From Nectonema munidae (Eukaryota; Nematomorpha; Nectonematoida; Nectonematidae), in contig JAUIRK010000925.1 in the NCBI GenBank assembly GCA_030549495.1, positions 372,001 through 436,000 on the forward strand: a DNA stretch of 64,000 nucleotides, written 5' to 3'. The notes under the pieces are model-generated. The model saw nothing but the letters and a program-made list of their open reading frames with translations, was not told where the DNA came from and did no database searches. Numbering within the stretch: the first letter of the stretch is position 1; each line of letters opens with the position of its first letter. Positions 39,696 to 51,331 of the stretch are shown here, one piece after another. A program made the translations under genes and the position numbers.

Positions 39696-39715
39696 AAAAA
39701 AGGATATTATGGAAG
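39300..39715. repeat. Extreme homopolymer (A/G-run) tract, probable assembly artefact
   Basis: Runs of A dozens long, mixed with lengthened C and G runs (CCCCCC, GGGGGG, G x12 at about 39611), replace normal sequence. Every short run appears stretched, which suggests poor base calling or unresolved low-quality reads rather than a natural microsatellite. The polylysine frame at 39413-39721 is a by-product. Confidence 0.7.
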
Positions 39716-40479
39716 CCTTAAAATTAAACGATTTTTTATGTCGGGGTCCAATACATATTTTAACTATAGTATTAAGTACAATTTTGATTTTTAATATTAC
39801 AAATACCTTTTTTTATAAAATACTGAAAAAATCTTGCTATAATTATGATAAAACTTTTATTAAATTTTTTAGGAAAAAGATTTAGTGATACAAATTTTAA
39901 GAAGACCGGGTAATACTAAGTAGTTCAAGAAGGCTTGTATTTATCATACAATTTTTTTCTTTTTATTATATCTTGTCCACATACTATATTTTTTTAATTA
40001 TTTTCAATGTATATTTCTTATTTAGAATTCTTAGTAAATAAATTTCATCAATGTCAAACCTTCAAAATAGGTTATATCTGCATCATTTTTTTAATAAACC
40101 AATATTTTGTCTTTATTTTACTCAAAATATTTAAAAAAAACTTTTTATTCTTATTCATGGGTTATCATACCTTATAATATATTGAAAAAAAAATGTTCAC
40201 TTTTTTTTAAATTTTATAATTGTTTAAAAGGACATAATAAAGATTTTTGACGTCTACTCTAACTAGACCGAGAATTCCACTAGATTCCTCCCTTCCTTTC
40301 TTTATATTTTTAGAAATCAAAAGCTTTTAGTATTTTTCGTTCAATTCTTTTTCCTTAATTTAATATTTGCCTATGCTAACTAAAGAGACTACCTTGAATC
40401 AGAAGTCTCGATTGGACCTCCATTGTTTTAGTACAAATTTCCTTTATGCCTTAATGTCTAATTTTATGATCATCTTTAT

Positions 40480-41584
40480 TGAATTATAAAAGGTTATCAC
40501 ACTTCATTATCTAAAACAATGTATATGAATATAAATTTTCAAGAGTGTATCTAATATGGGGATTAAATTTTAATTTATCTACAGATATTAAAATTTTGTT
40601 AAGAAATATGACTTTTAATTTTTATTGACAGTTTTTGCCATGGATGGGTCACTAAACAACCATAAAATTTGTATGAAAAATTGCATATAGTCATTTTTCG
40701 AAAAGGAGAAAATCGCTGGGAAACTGCCTGTGGTGATGCTTCATTTTTGCTGAAAAGCCCTTTGCTTTTGTTTCCTGAATTCCCATAAATTAGCATATAA
40801 TATATTAATAAAATTAAAAATATATAAAATAAATGAAAAATAAGTCAACATATATTCTCCATGTGATATATATATTTTAACTATGCTGAATTCAGTGGTG
40901 ATGTCCATTTTTTCAAAATCTATCAAATTTGTCAAAAATAGATTTATATATGACAGCGCAACTCAAAAAGGAACTTTTTATTTAAATAATTATAAAAAGT
41001 TTTTTACATACATATACCCATTTTCAAGTATGTAGAATTCAGTGGTCATGTCCATTTTTTTATCAAACCTATCAAAAATTGATTTAAATATAATGATAGC
41101 CCATGTCAAAATTAAAATTTTTATTCTTACAAAAAGTTTTTTATACATATATTTTCAAGTATGCGAAATTTAGTGGTGATGCTCATTCCTTATGAAAATT
41201 AATTATTAGATATATTTCTTATCAACTAAAATTTTGATTGACATTTTCTAAAAAGTAGCCATGATTATTGAAAAAATTAAATATATTAAGTGTTAGGCGT
41301 TCATAACTGTATATAATTATAAATTTTCAAGGGAGTATCAAATAAAGACCCTAAGTTATAAAGTTAACTACAGATAATCTCAAAGTTTTGTTGAAAAATG
41401 TTAATTTTTGATTGACCGTTTTTGTCATGAGAGTGTCAACTACCATGGAAATGGTATCAAAATATGCAACTAACAATTTTAGGAAAAGTAATAAAATTTG
41501 AAGGGATATAATTCAGCCAATTTTGTACAATTAATTTTTTAGTGACGGTGGCATTTTATGCTCCCATCCTAATAACTAATAGGA
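40480..41584 (+). mobile_element. Truncated relative of the 54-58 kb piggyBac-like element
   Basis: Shares three modules with that element: the ~150-bp units (GAATTCAGTGGTGATGTCCA, 40890 and 41040, weaker 41170), the right-terminal unique block (ATTTTGATTGACATTTTCTA onward, 41238-41560), and a diverged right end reading CCTATTAGT on the complement just inside a TTAA (41585-41588). An extra copy of the right-block sequence lies at 40500-40700, so the copy is rearranged. No left terminus is seen. No transposase. Confidence 0.6.
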
Positions 41585-41926
41585 TTAACAAAACAAGCAG
41601 AAAATAAGAACAAAGCATATTCCTATTTTTGTGATATCCCCAAACAAGATTTTTAGATAGACAAATAAATAAAACCCAGAAAAGTTTGAAACTTTATTTA
41701 AACGCTAAAAGTTGTGTAATATTTATTATTCTCTGAATTTGAAGCTTTCTGATCTTCATCCTAAAAATAAATAAAATATTTTTGAAATTTTTTGTCAAAT
41801 TATTTAATAAAAACAAGTGTATACCTCGGAGTAAAAGCGTTGACACTTTACATGTTTCATACGTAGCTTTATTTTCTAAATCTTTATAAACATATTAGTA
41901 GAAATTAAATAATAGTTCATTAACAT

Positions 41927-44519
41927 TTACCTTTTTACTTTTCTTTGATCTGGCTTCATTGCTAGCTTTGGTTTACTCAAAGTAACAAAATATTCATCTG
42001 ATGAAGTATCAAATCTTTTGCTAAATAAAGTTTTGTTTAAATTAATCAGTTTCCTTATTAAATTTTCTCTATTTTCGGTAGCAATACAATTCCACATTGA
42101 TGTTGAAGTTAGCAGTTTCGAAGCTTCTCCAATGAGTTGATAGTTACCACTACTGTGTAAATCTGCATTTAGCATTTGATTTTGATTCATCTTTTAAAAT
42201 CTCGATAATTTCAACTAGTTTCTTCGGTTTCCAATTAATTGCATATTTGAAAACATTATTAAGAGATTCTGAATTATTATTCGTCCAATTTTTTGGTATA
42301 TAATTGAATTTATTTCGTGCTCCAAAAACATAAACTTCTATTGTTGGTATTATTTTGCGAGTTAAATACATTCCACTGGTATTTTGATACTTAGTAATAA
42401 TATCAGCCTTTTTTTGTTCAAAATTTATTTTTGTATCACAATTAGCAAGCCCTGAGGGAGAAAATATTTGATTATGAAATTCTTTAATTTGCTTTTCATT
42501 AACTCCAATTTTATTTCTCAAATTTCGCTTAATATTTTCCTTAATATGACGTGTACATAATGTAATCTGTGCATATGTCAGGCAAAGTTTTATAGATTTC
42601 ATTAAAGCAAATTCTTCATCAGTCCCAATGACTATTTGTTTTAAACTTTGAGGTATATCATGGAATAAAAAAATCACTATATGTTTCACAATCTGCTGTA
42701 AAGTGGAGTAAAACTGGTCCAAAAAGTATAGCATTCGTTTTACTATTTTTAAAAATTATATTATGGTCTTTAAAAACTGTGGTAGTAACAAAACAAGAGC
42801 TTAAGTTAAAAATTCTGTCTACTCCCAAAATAGAGCATGGATTATTTTAATATATAATACAATTTTTAAATGCATTAATTGACTTTCGGTGAAATTATGC
42901 TAGGACTTTTGCCAGAACTCTGTAAGACTTTTCTGATGTAAGGATGATTATTTGAGGCCAAACTTAGAAGATGTATTTCATCAGCTAAATTATGGGAAAA
43001 AAGGTTATCATTTTTGAAAAGAGAGTATTTAACATTATATACATATTTTGAATCTCGTGAAGATTTTTCAGAATGCAGAGATTTGATGAAAACTGTTTTT
43101 GGTGAATTATTATCTAGTAATTCTCTTTCAACAAACCTTTTTGTTTGAGCATCAGTTCTGATGTACTCTTTTTTTCACTGTTAAAGGTTTCGTGTTTTGA
43201 TGTTTCACTTGGAAAACTTCCAATATATTCATATAAACATATATTATATTGTTTTTCATCAATTGAAGGATAATTTTCCAACCAAGATATCCTTCTTTTG
43301 TATTCTGGAGACCGTTTCAGAACTGAATAATACCTATGCATAATAATTACATTTTTAATATCAAGTTGAGGAGAGAGTATCATCTTTGATTTACCAGTCT
43401 GTTTAAAAAACTGCATTTTTTTATTTTGGTAGAAAAAAAGAAGTTTGCCATTGTCATTTTTTAAAAAATGATATTTTTTGCTTGATGTAGGCTTTCAACT
43501 ACCGCAATTATCAGAAAAGTCATTTTTATTGTTAAATTGAATTTTTTTAACAATATAAAAAACGTTTTCTTTGATATGAAGTGGAAGTAAATCCAGAGGA
43601 GTTTTGCAATCTACTAGAAAGCTGATAACAGATGAAGAAGGCAAAAAAGCTTGTAGTTTTTTCTGATTATTTGTTTCCTTTAAGGATGAAACTTCTTTGA
43701 TAAAGTCTTTTTGATAAACTGATACTTCTGAAATTCTAATACTACTAAAAATATTAGAATTATTATCATTCTCAATATTAATTAGAGGCACAAAAACTTT
43801 GTCAGATCTACATGTGCTTGTCCATAGAATCTGTATTTTTTCACTTAGATAATACTCAGCTCTCGGTGAGAATATACATTATCTAAAATTGAATTAGATA
43901 TATCAAATTTACCGTTAATATTTCGATATATTGATTCAATTGAAATTCCAATAATAGTGGCAGCAGCAACTATAGAAAAAGCTGATGATCAATTTCTATT
44001 GAAGCAAATGTTCTAACATTCTTCATCAATTTCTGGTGAAACTTTTCATATCACAGTCTCCCCTATTTTCTTGTAATATTCTTTGAAGAGATTGAGCTCT
44101 ATTGCAGTTTTCACTCCGATCTCATTAGCAAGAGATTCATTTCCTATTAATAATATTGATAATGTATTATAAATGCAATTTCCATCTCCTGTAGTAACAA
44201 GGGGTTTCTTACTGGGTATAGGCCAAAAATTTAAAGCAAGTTCATCAATAAAAAAACCGAAGAACTTTTTCAATATACCAAATTTTTTAATCAATGGTGT
44301 ATTATCATTTCTCTTTATTTTTTCATTAAAATTGTTATTTTTAATATAAAAGGAAATTCTTTCAAGAGCTGAAGCAAAGTAAAAATCATCATAATTTGGA
44401 AAACAAAACGAGCAAAGGAAACTAAAAGATGTGAAAAGATAAGCTTCAACAATATTCAAGTTTTTTGCATCTGTTGCACACAACACTAGTTGATGAAAAA
44501 TTCTTTTTGCAAATGTCAC
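41927..44519 (-). mobile_element. Mutator-like (MULE) transposase with OTU-like domain, broken
   Basis: Minus-strand open frames in order: 44519-44046, 43791-43495, 43416-43114, 42734-42150 and 42190-41927. The first holds an OTU-type cysteine-protease start (TTGDGNCIYNTLSILLIGNE). The fourth holds the MULE catalytic core: IGTDEEFALMKS with the second catalytic Asp, ITLCTRHIKENIKRNL with the CxxH motif, and NWTNNNSESLNN with the catalytic Glu. The last is a C-terminal tail. OTU-bearing MULEs are known DNA transposons of animals and plants. Stops and shifts between the frames (43495-43416, 43114-42734) make this copy inactive. Terminal inverted repeats were not found; LINE debris adjoins at 44.59 kb. 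Confidence 0.75.
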
Positions 44520-44589
44520 AAATCATTGAAGAAAATTTTTAGGAAAAGAAAAACTTACAAATCTTACAAAACATTTCAACATACACCTA

Positions 44590-45117
44590 TGCTTGTACCC
44601 GGGTATTACGACAGTATGGATTTTCGCTAACTTTAATTCGGAAGAGATATGCTTTGCCTGTTATCCAACGAATGGTTGAACGCGGTGGTCTAAATTTTTT
44701 GTTTTTGAAAGTTGTGTGTATTGTGCTGATATGTGGTAAAGAGAAGATTAGTGCATTTTGAGATGAAGATATGGACATCTGCCATTCTTCTAGAGAGGAT
44801 GAATGTGCGTTAGAAAGGTTTTGAGAGGGATGTGGGAGGTTAGGTGTAAGTTTGCGGTTAAGTAGAGCCTTTGAAGAAGGCGTAAGCAAAGGAGGTACTT
44901 AGGGATTTCTTTGAGGCGTCTGTGAAGATACGTAGGGAGGTTGATGAAGAGGTAGAACATAGAAAAGAAGAAGTTTTTGCATATAGATGTTTTGAATGGA
45001 TTTTGTGCAGATGGGTGAGTTAAAAGAGATGGGTGTATCGAGGTAGTTAGCAATATTTGGTGCGTATTTTGCTAATAGAGTAGAGTAGAAAAATAGGATG
45101 GAGTAATTTATGTACAA
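44590..45117 (-). mobile_element. LINE ORF2 C-terminal fragment, same family as 38 kb
   Basis: The minus strand reads AKYAPNIANYLDTPISF, PPYVSSQTPQRNP and PPRSTIRWITGKAYLFRIK, ending abruptly before the zinc knuckle. The 44620-44860 part is nearly the same as 38205-38480. It has several frame changes. It lies directly beside the MULE's N-terminal end. Confidence 0.65.
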
Positions 45118-45429
45118 AAATAGTGTGTTAAAATTTCAAGACATTTCAATGAATATTTTTTATAGCACCTGATATGTAAAAACCACACTTTTGGTATATA
45201 TTCTAAATATATATATACTTTTAAAAAAGGATCATCAGCGAGATTTGTTGGAACAGAAGTAAAGCGTTTGTTGAAATTAAATATTAAAATATTTCTATTA
45301 AAATTAGATTAGAATTATCTATTAAAATATTTCTTTCTTTTAGTAAAATACGATCTGTTTCTGATTTTTAAGAGTTTCGTTTATTCGAGACCAGATTCCA
45401 CTAATTAATTTGCAATTTCTAAATATTTT

Positions 45430-46130
45430 GTAAAGTATGATTCTTTCAAAATACGAATTTTGTATTTAACTTTATTCCTCAAGGATATAAGCTCGCTATT
45501 TTAATGCTTTTATTGTTTTTTTCGTTTCAACTTTTTAAAAATCGTGTCTCTTGCTTTAATCAAATGGAGAACTTCTAAAGAAATCCAAGATTTCAGTTTA
45601 CTTTTATACTTATTTGTACTTTAGCATACTTTTATAGTTGAAAGTTCAATCGACTCTTTGATTGAGTGAAAAAAGCTTTTCAGAGTCATTATACGGCTGT
45701 TCAAGATCAAAAGAGGATATAGCTTGTTCCATGAAAAGTTTTTCCTCAAACCGGCCAAAATTGAGAGAGCCTCTTTCTGTAAAACCTTCTACCTTCAATG
45801 ATAGAAGAAGAGGGAAATGGTCGGAAAACATAGCGTGAAAATTAAAAGCAGGAAATTAACTTAAACTCTGGTTAATAAAAATGTTGTCAATGAGTGTATT
45901 AGATTCGCGTCTTGTGGGTAATATGATGACTGGTTTGAAGAAGTTTGACAAAATAAGATTGTAAAAAGATTTCACAGATAAATTATTTTGTATTTGAAAA
46001 AAGTTGAAATTAAAGTTGCCACAAATTATATGTATATATTCAGTTTTCAAATTAAAGAAATAAAGAACAAGAAAAAAATGAAGAAAATAGATAATATCAT
46101 CTTGCTGAGTAAATGGCAACCTTTAACAAT
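45430..46130 (-). mobile_element. LINE apurinic endonuclease fragment
   Basis: The minus strand gives HIICGNFNFNFFQ, NFFKPVIILPTRRESNTLID then NIFINQSL, and further SDHFPLLLSLK. These are the GDFN, PTR...T.IDNIF and SDH(F/L)P landmarks of the LINE endonuclease domain. Downstream reading continues with the linker (KSWISLEVLHLIKARDT) before the RT, which is missing. It may belong with either LINE family in the window; the AT-rich coding favours the family at 26 kb. Confidence 0.7.
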
Positions 46131-46639
46131 TATGCATTAAAAATTTTTTTTCATGGATATTTAAATGTATATAGAAGAATATTCAAAAACGCGTAACCCA
46201 AATTTACTACCAAACAGAGAGAAGTTGACATTAATTAATTAATAATTAAATTTTTTTTATTTAAATATTTAATTTGATTAATAATAATTAATCATTCTTA
46301 TTCTAACAATTTTTTCCATGACTTTACCGAGGTTTGTAAGGAGTGTATTAGGATGGCAATTACTTAGTAAGGAGGAATTATAAACTTTAGGAATCAAAAC
46401 AATAGTACAAAATTTGAAAAATTAGGAAAATTGGAAATAAATTGAAAAGAAATAAGTGTAAGTTAGATATAATGGCAGCAAATAATTTGACTTGGTAATT
46501 AACAATTTTGTCAAACCTTGGAGACGATTTGATTTTAAAAGGTGTTCATTCTCTTGACCGTATTATAAATAGAAGGGAAAAAGGTTTAGCACTTCGCAAG
46601 ATTCCGTAACTATATCAATTCTTGAAAACTTTGAGTAAA

Positions 46640-46870
46640 TCTTTTATTTAAAACAAAATACAAGTAATAATATTTCGGTCACTATGACCTTCTTCAGATA
46701 TATTATATTACATATAAGACATATTATATTATTAATTTTATTCCAAACATTAGATTTATTAATATTTCTTTTATTAGATTTATAGTTTTTCGCTTTTATT
46801 TTAAAAAGAGTTTTGCACCCCATTCTTTTCATCGAAGCCAACTTTGAAAGAAGACACAACATTTAGAAAA
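46640..46870 (-). mobile_element. Penelope-like terminal segment with hammerhead ribozyme-like core
   Basis: Minus strand 46697-46671 reads CTGAAGA-AGGTCATAGTGACC-GAAATA: the CUGANGA and GAAA hammerhead core boxes enclose a perfect GGTCA/TGACC stem II. It is followed by ATTATTACTTGTATTTTG and an AAATAAAAG stretch, the arrangement known at the ends of Penelope-like retroelements. Stems I and III and the cleavage triplet are not clear. No Penelope RT or endonuclease frame is recognisable nearby. Confidence 0.45.
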
Positions 46871-47398
46871 TTTTGAAAATTTAAGTAATTTTTTCGACAG
46901 TTAAATCGATTTCTGCAAACGAATCAATGCAACTTAATTGGTTACTGAAGAAAAAGAAAATTCTTTAAGTTTGATCTAATATTTTGATTATTTGGTTGCA
47001 AATTAAGAAAAATTCGAATATAATTACAACCTTACAACAAAACATTAAAAGAACTTTACTTTTGGAATTTGAATATTGTTCATAAAATGAATAAGTGTGT
47101 TGCATAACTTTTCAAATAAAATTTTCCTATTTATTTAGTTCCATTTTTAAATATGGTTATGTCGCAAACCTAAATATCTATAGATCCTATAGGAATCAAT
47201 TGGGATGCAGGATTTAGTTTTCATCCCACGAAAAGATTAAAAAGGGGAAAAAAGATCTATATGAATCTCTATATGAATGTCTGACAAAGATCTATTTCTC
47301 TATATGAATGTCTGAGATTGGGGTCAATTCCATGACGGCAGGCAATGTCATAATATCCTAACAATGCCGAAATTGACTTATGGTAACTTGATTTTGAG
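46871..47398. other. No feature seen
   Basis: AT-rich flank between the Penelope-like segment and the LTR element. TCTATATGAATGTCTGA is directly repeated at 47265-47315. Confidence 0.35.
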
Positions 47399-47403
47399 AT
47401 GCC

Positions 47404-47577
47404 TGTAGTGAAATAGCTTTATTTGAAAAGAGTTACAAGTAACAAGTTAAAACACAACATTAGTTTGAACACAAGTTAACCTCGAAGTTCTGATAATATC
47501 TTTGCTTATATATATACAGGCACAATTAAATGAGAGCTTCAGGTTACATCTAAGGCTATCTTATAATGAATAGTACA
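47404..47577 (-). repeat. 3' LTR of the Ty3-type element
   Basis: 174 bp, TG...CA ended on both strands (TGTAGTGAAATAG ... AATAGTACA), about 98% like its partner. It is preceded inside the element by the polypurine tract at 47578-47592. Confidence 0.88.
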
Positions 47578-50500
47578 ATCCACCCCCACTTGTTTTAATA
47601 GTGATATCTTTCCGGAGCTTTTCTTTCGCGTTTTGGATACCTATCGTCTGAACCAAGATCGCGCAAGGATTTTTCGTCTTCAGAAACCGAATGTTGATTG
47701 TGCTCCACTTGATTTTCCGAAGTAGGAATAATTGAGCTTTCACTTAAGGGGGCGATGTCTCTGAGGGAAACGCTTTTTGTAGTTCCATCATTTGTTTGCA
47801 CAAAAGCATGAGTAGGATTCAAGTCTTTTAGCCAAACTTCCTCTGTTTTCTTGTCATACTTGCTTAATACTCCATGTTTTTGAGAAGAACTTTTTCGGAA
47901 TTAGTCATCCATGTAGGAAGGGAAGTACCTTTTGCAGTTTTGCGTGGGAAAAGAAACATCCTTTCAAAGTACAATATAAAGAACACATATAATACACATA
48001 TATAAAGTGTTATTATATACATATAATACACATATATAAAGAAGTACAATATAAAGAACGTATCGAATGAAGAGAAACGTCTAAAACTTCCTCCCATTGT
48101 TTGATTTCTAATTTTTTTTCTTCTAAATTTAAACTAATAGTTTTCCATAATAAACCATTGTATCGTTCTACTTGCCCATTGCCAGTAGGATTGTACGGTA
48201 TAGATGTTGTATGAGATATATTATTATCAAAAAAAAACTTTTTCATTGCATAACATTTCAAAGCTTGAGCATTGTCAGTATGAATTATTTCAGGAAGCTC
48301 AAACATATAAAAAAAGACTAGTTAATGAATCTATTACGCTTTGGTACGTACAATCTTTACATTTGAAAGCCCAAATAAACCTTGAATATTCATCAACTAT
48401 CGTCAAAATATATTTGTTTTTAGAATTAGACGGCAAAGGACCCTTAAAGTATAAATTTAACTTTTGATAAGGTCTCTGCGCATTTACACAATGTAAATTA
48501 GGTACATAAAATTTTGGTTTTAAACGAGTGCATACACTACATTTTGACACAATGCTTTTAATTTCTAATACTGAAAATGGAAGATTTTTACTTCTTATGT
48601 AGTGAGTCATACGAGTAATCCCAGGGTGCCCTAAATCAGAGTGAAGTTGCTCTAAGGTGTTCATGGATAAACTTGTCGAGCATGCCCTCGAAAGTGTATC
48701 AGCCACAAAATTAGACTTACCTTCCCGATAAATGATATCAAAGGAAAAACATGAAATTTCTAAACGCCATCTTTCAATTTTGCTATTCTTAATTCGATTA
48801 CGATACTTTTTACTGAACATAAAATACAAGGATCTTTGGTCAGTGATTAAAGTAAACTTTTTTCCTAAAAGTAAGTGTTTCCATCTTCGTAGAGATTCCA
48901 CTATGGCCTAAGCTTCTTTTCTACAGCTGACAAACCTTTTTCGTGTTTTTGAAACGTTCGCGAGAAAAACGCTACAGGCTTACCGTTTTGATTTAGAGAC
49001 GCTGAGATCGCAACTTCACTTGCGTCGGTTTCAACTGTAAAAGGTATATTATCATCGATTGTCTGCATTGTGACATCAGCTAAAATCTGTTTAATTTTAA
49101 AGAAACTTTGTTTTGCAGCATCGTTAATGTGAAAAGGAGCCCTATTTTTAGCTTCAATTAAAGGATGTATTAAATCTGAATATTTTGGCACCCACCTAGC
49201 ATAATAAGCGAATAGTCCCAATATTCTTTTTAATTCCGGTAAAGATTTAGGCAAGGGCAATTGAAGTAGTGGCTTTATGCGCTCGGGATCAGGTTTTATC
49301 GAAGAAAAAGATACTTGATATCCTAATATGTCTATAGTTTCTTTGCAGACTTGAGACTTAGATTCATTTAATTTTAATTTTACTTTAGATACAGTCTCAA
49401 AAAAACAACTAAGATTTTTATCGTGCTCCTCCTTATCCATTCCCATTATAGTTAATTTATCAATATAAGCAACAACCCCTTTTAAATTATAATCAGAAAT
49501 AATTTGATCCATTACCCTTTGAAAAACGGCTACAGCATTGGTCAGCCCGAAAGGAAGTCGTGTAAACTGATATAATTTACCGCATGCTTGAAATGCTGTG
49601 TAAGGACGGTCTTTGGGCTCTAATTTCAACTGATGATACGCTGAGGATAAATCTACCGTACTATATACCTTATTTTTAGCTATTTTATCCATCACATCAC
49701 CAATGTTAGGTAATGGGTAACTATCTAACAAAGTAAAACGATTAATAGTTTTGCTATGATCTATTACCATTCTTTTCTTTAAAGAACCACAAACAACCAA
49801 TGGTTGGGCTCTCCAGGAAGACCTAGACTCTTCTATTATACCCTCTCTTAATAACCTTTTAATCTCCGAACAAATAAATAAGGAATTCTGAACAGAATAC
49901 TTACGATTTTTATCGACAACAGGATGGCAATCCTTGGAGAGATGACAAAAGGGAGTAGGACACATAGCTATAATAGCAGGAAGGGCGCAGACTTTGATGC
50001 CATCAAGTGTACCGTTAAACGCAAAGGTAACATACTTATGAGATTGCATTAGGCGTGTTCCTATGATTACTTCAGTTGCTAATTCTTTGAGAACATACAA
50101 TATGACATCTTTGTATAAGTTTTCTTGTAAAAATATATCTACCGTCACATATCCCAAAATTGAAGATTTTGAGTAGTATCAGCCATTTTTACAAATCCTT
50201 TGTAATTTGATGATACCAAAGAAAGCCTTTTAGCACATGATTCAGAAATGAAGTTTTCGGTTGAACCAGTATCGAGAAGCGCTGTTATTATAAGGTCTTT
50301 GATTTGAACGCTACAAGAAGAAAATCCACAGGTTGCAACAGTATGAGAAGGATTAAACGTTGAAGAGCGACATACCTTAGCGAAGTGGCCTAATTTATTG
50401 CACTTGTTGCAGTGAGCATTACGAGCAGGGCAGTAAGCTCTAGCATGGCGCTTGTTTCCACAAAAATAACAGTAGGCATCTTGTTTTGGAGAAAGATCAG

Positions 50501-51151
50501 TGGACTTTTGTTTAACCAAAGTTCTACTTTCAATTTGAGAATTACCTTTGCATGGAGCTTCAATGCTCATGGACATCACATTTTCATTTGTGTAACCTGC
50601 TGAGCTTTTAAAGGCCTCTTCAAGTGATCTGGCGAGCACCGATGCTTTGCTGAATGAAAGTTTGGAATCTTCAAGCAAGCGAAGACGTATTGAAGGAGAT
50701 AAAATTCCGTTAATTAAAGAGTCTCTTACCATTTCTTCCCAGTAAACATCAGCTGAAACGTCTTTGAAATCACACTTTTTACTTAAAATTTTTAATTCTT
50801 CTATAAACTCGTCAACACTTTCACCAACTTTTTGCTTTCTTGTTGCTAAAAGATGACGCATGTAAACGGTGTTAATTTCTTTGCAAAAAAACAGATTCGA
50901 GTTTATTTAAGGCTACATCCAGAGTACCTACATTGTCTATATGCTTGAAGATATGTGGTTTAATATAACAAAAACGTACTTTGATTTTGTCGACATTGTT
51001 TTTAGGTAAGTGTTCTAAAAAATTTTCAAAAAGTATCCGCCAATGCTTCCATTGTTCAAAACAGTCGTCGTCACTAGGTTTGATGTCTAAAACAGGAGGC
51101 TGCAAAACTTTGTCCATGAAAACAGATAAATGAATAAAACTTATGTTGATT

Positions 51152-51326
51152 TGTAGTGAAATAACTTTATTTGAAAAGAGTAAACAAGTAACAAGTTAAA
51201 ACACAACATTAGTTTGAACACAAGTTAACCTCGAAGTTCTGATAATATCTTTGCTTATATATATACAGGCACAATTAAATGAGAGCTTCAGGTTACATCC
51301 AAGGCTATCTTATAATGAATAGTACA
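51152..51326 (-). repeat. 5' LTR of the Ty3-type element
   Basis: 175-bp partner of the LTR at 47404-47577, ending at the ATGCC duplication. The bases next to it inside the element (AATCAACATAAG on the minus strand) would be the primer site; I do not recognise the tRNA. Confidence 0.88.
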
Positions 51327-51331
51327 ATGCC

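Larger units (their letters stand above)
47404..51326 (-). mobile_element. Ty3/gypsy-type LTR retrotransposon, nearly complete fossil
   Basis: A 3.9-kb element on the minus strand with 174-175-bp LTRs (51152-51326 and 47404-47577) and a perfect 5-bp target duplication ATGCC (47399-47403; 51327-51331). Parts in order: gag-like region with CCHC knuckles (about 50.1-51.1 kb: CYFCGNKRHARAYC, CNKCNKLGHFAKVC), aspartic protease (LLDTGSTENFI), reverse transcriptase (LPFGLTNAVAVFQRVMDQII), RNase H (VETDASEVAIS), integrase (HSDLGHPGITRM, IVDEYSRFIWAF, GNGQVERYNG). A purine-rich tract AAGTGGGGGTGGA precedes the 3' LTR. The LTRs differ at only about four positions, so the insertion is young. The coding part has a few breaks; as it stands it is inactive. 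The protease-RT-RNaseH-integrase order supports Ty3/gypsy. Confidence 0.88.

Noticed and set aside
39413-39721. 102-codon polylysine frame
   Set aside because: Product of the A-run tract, which itself looks artefactual.
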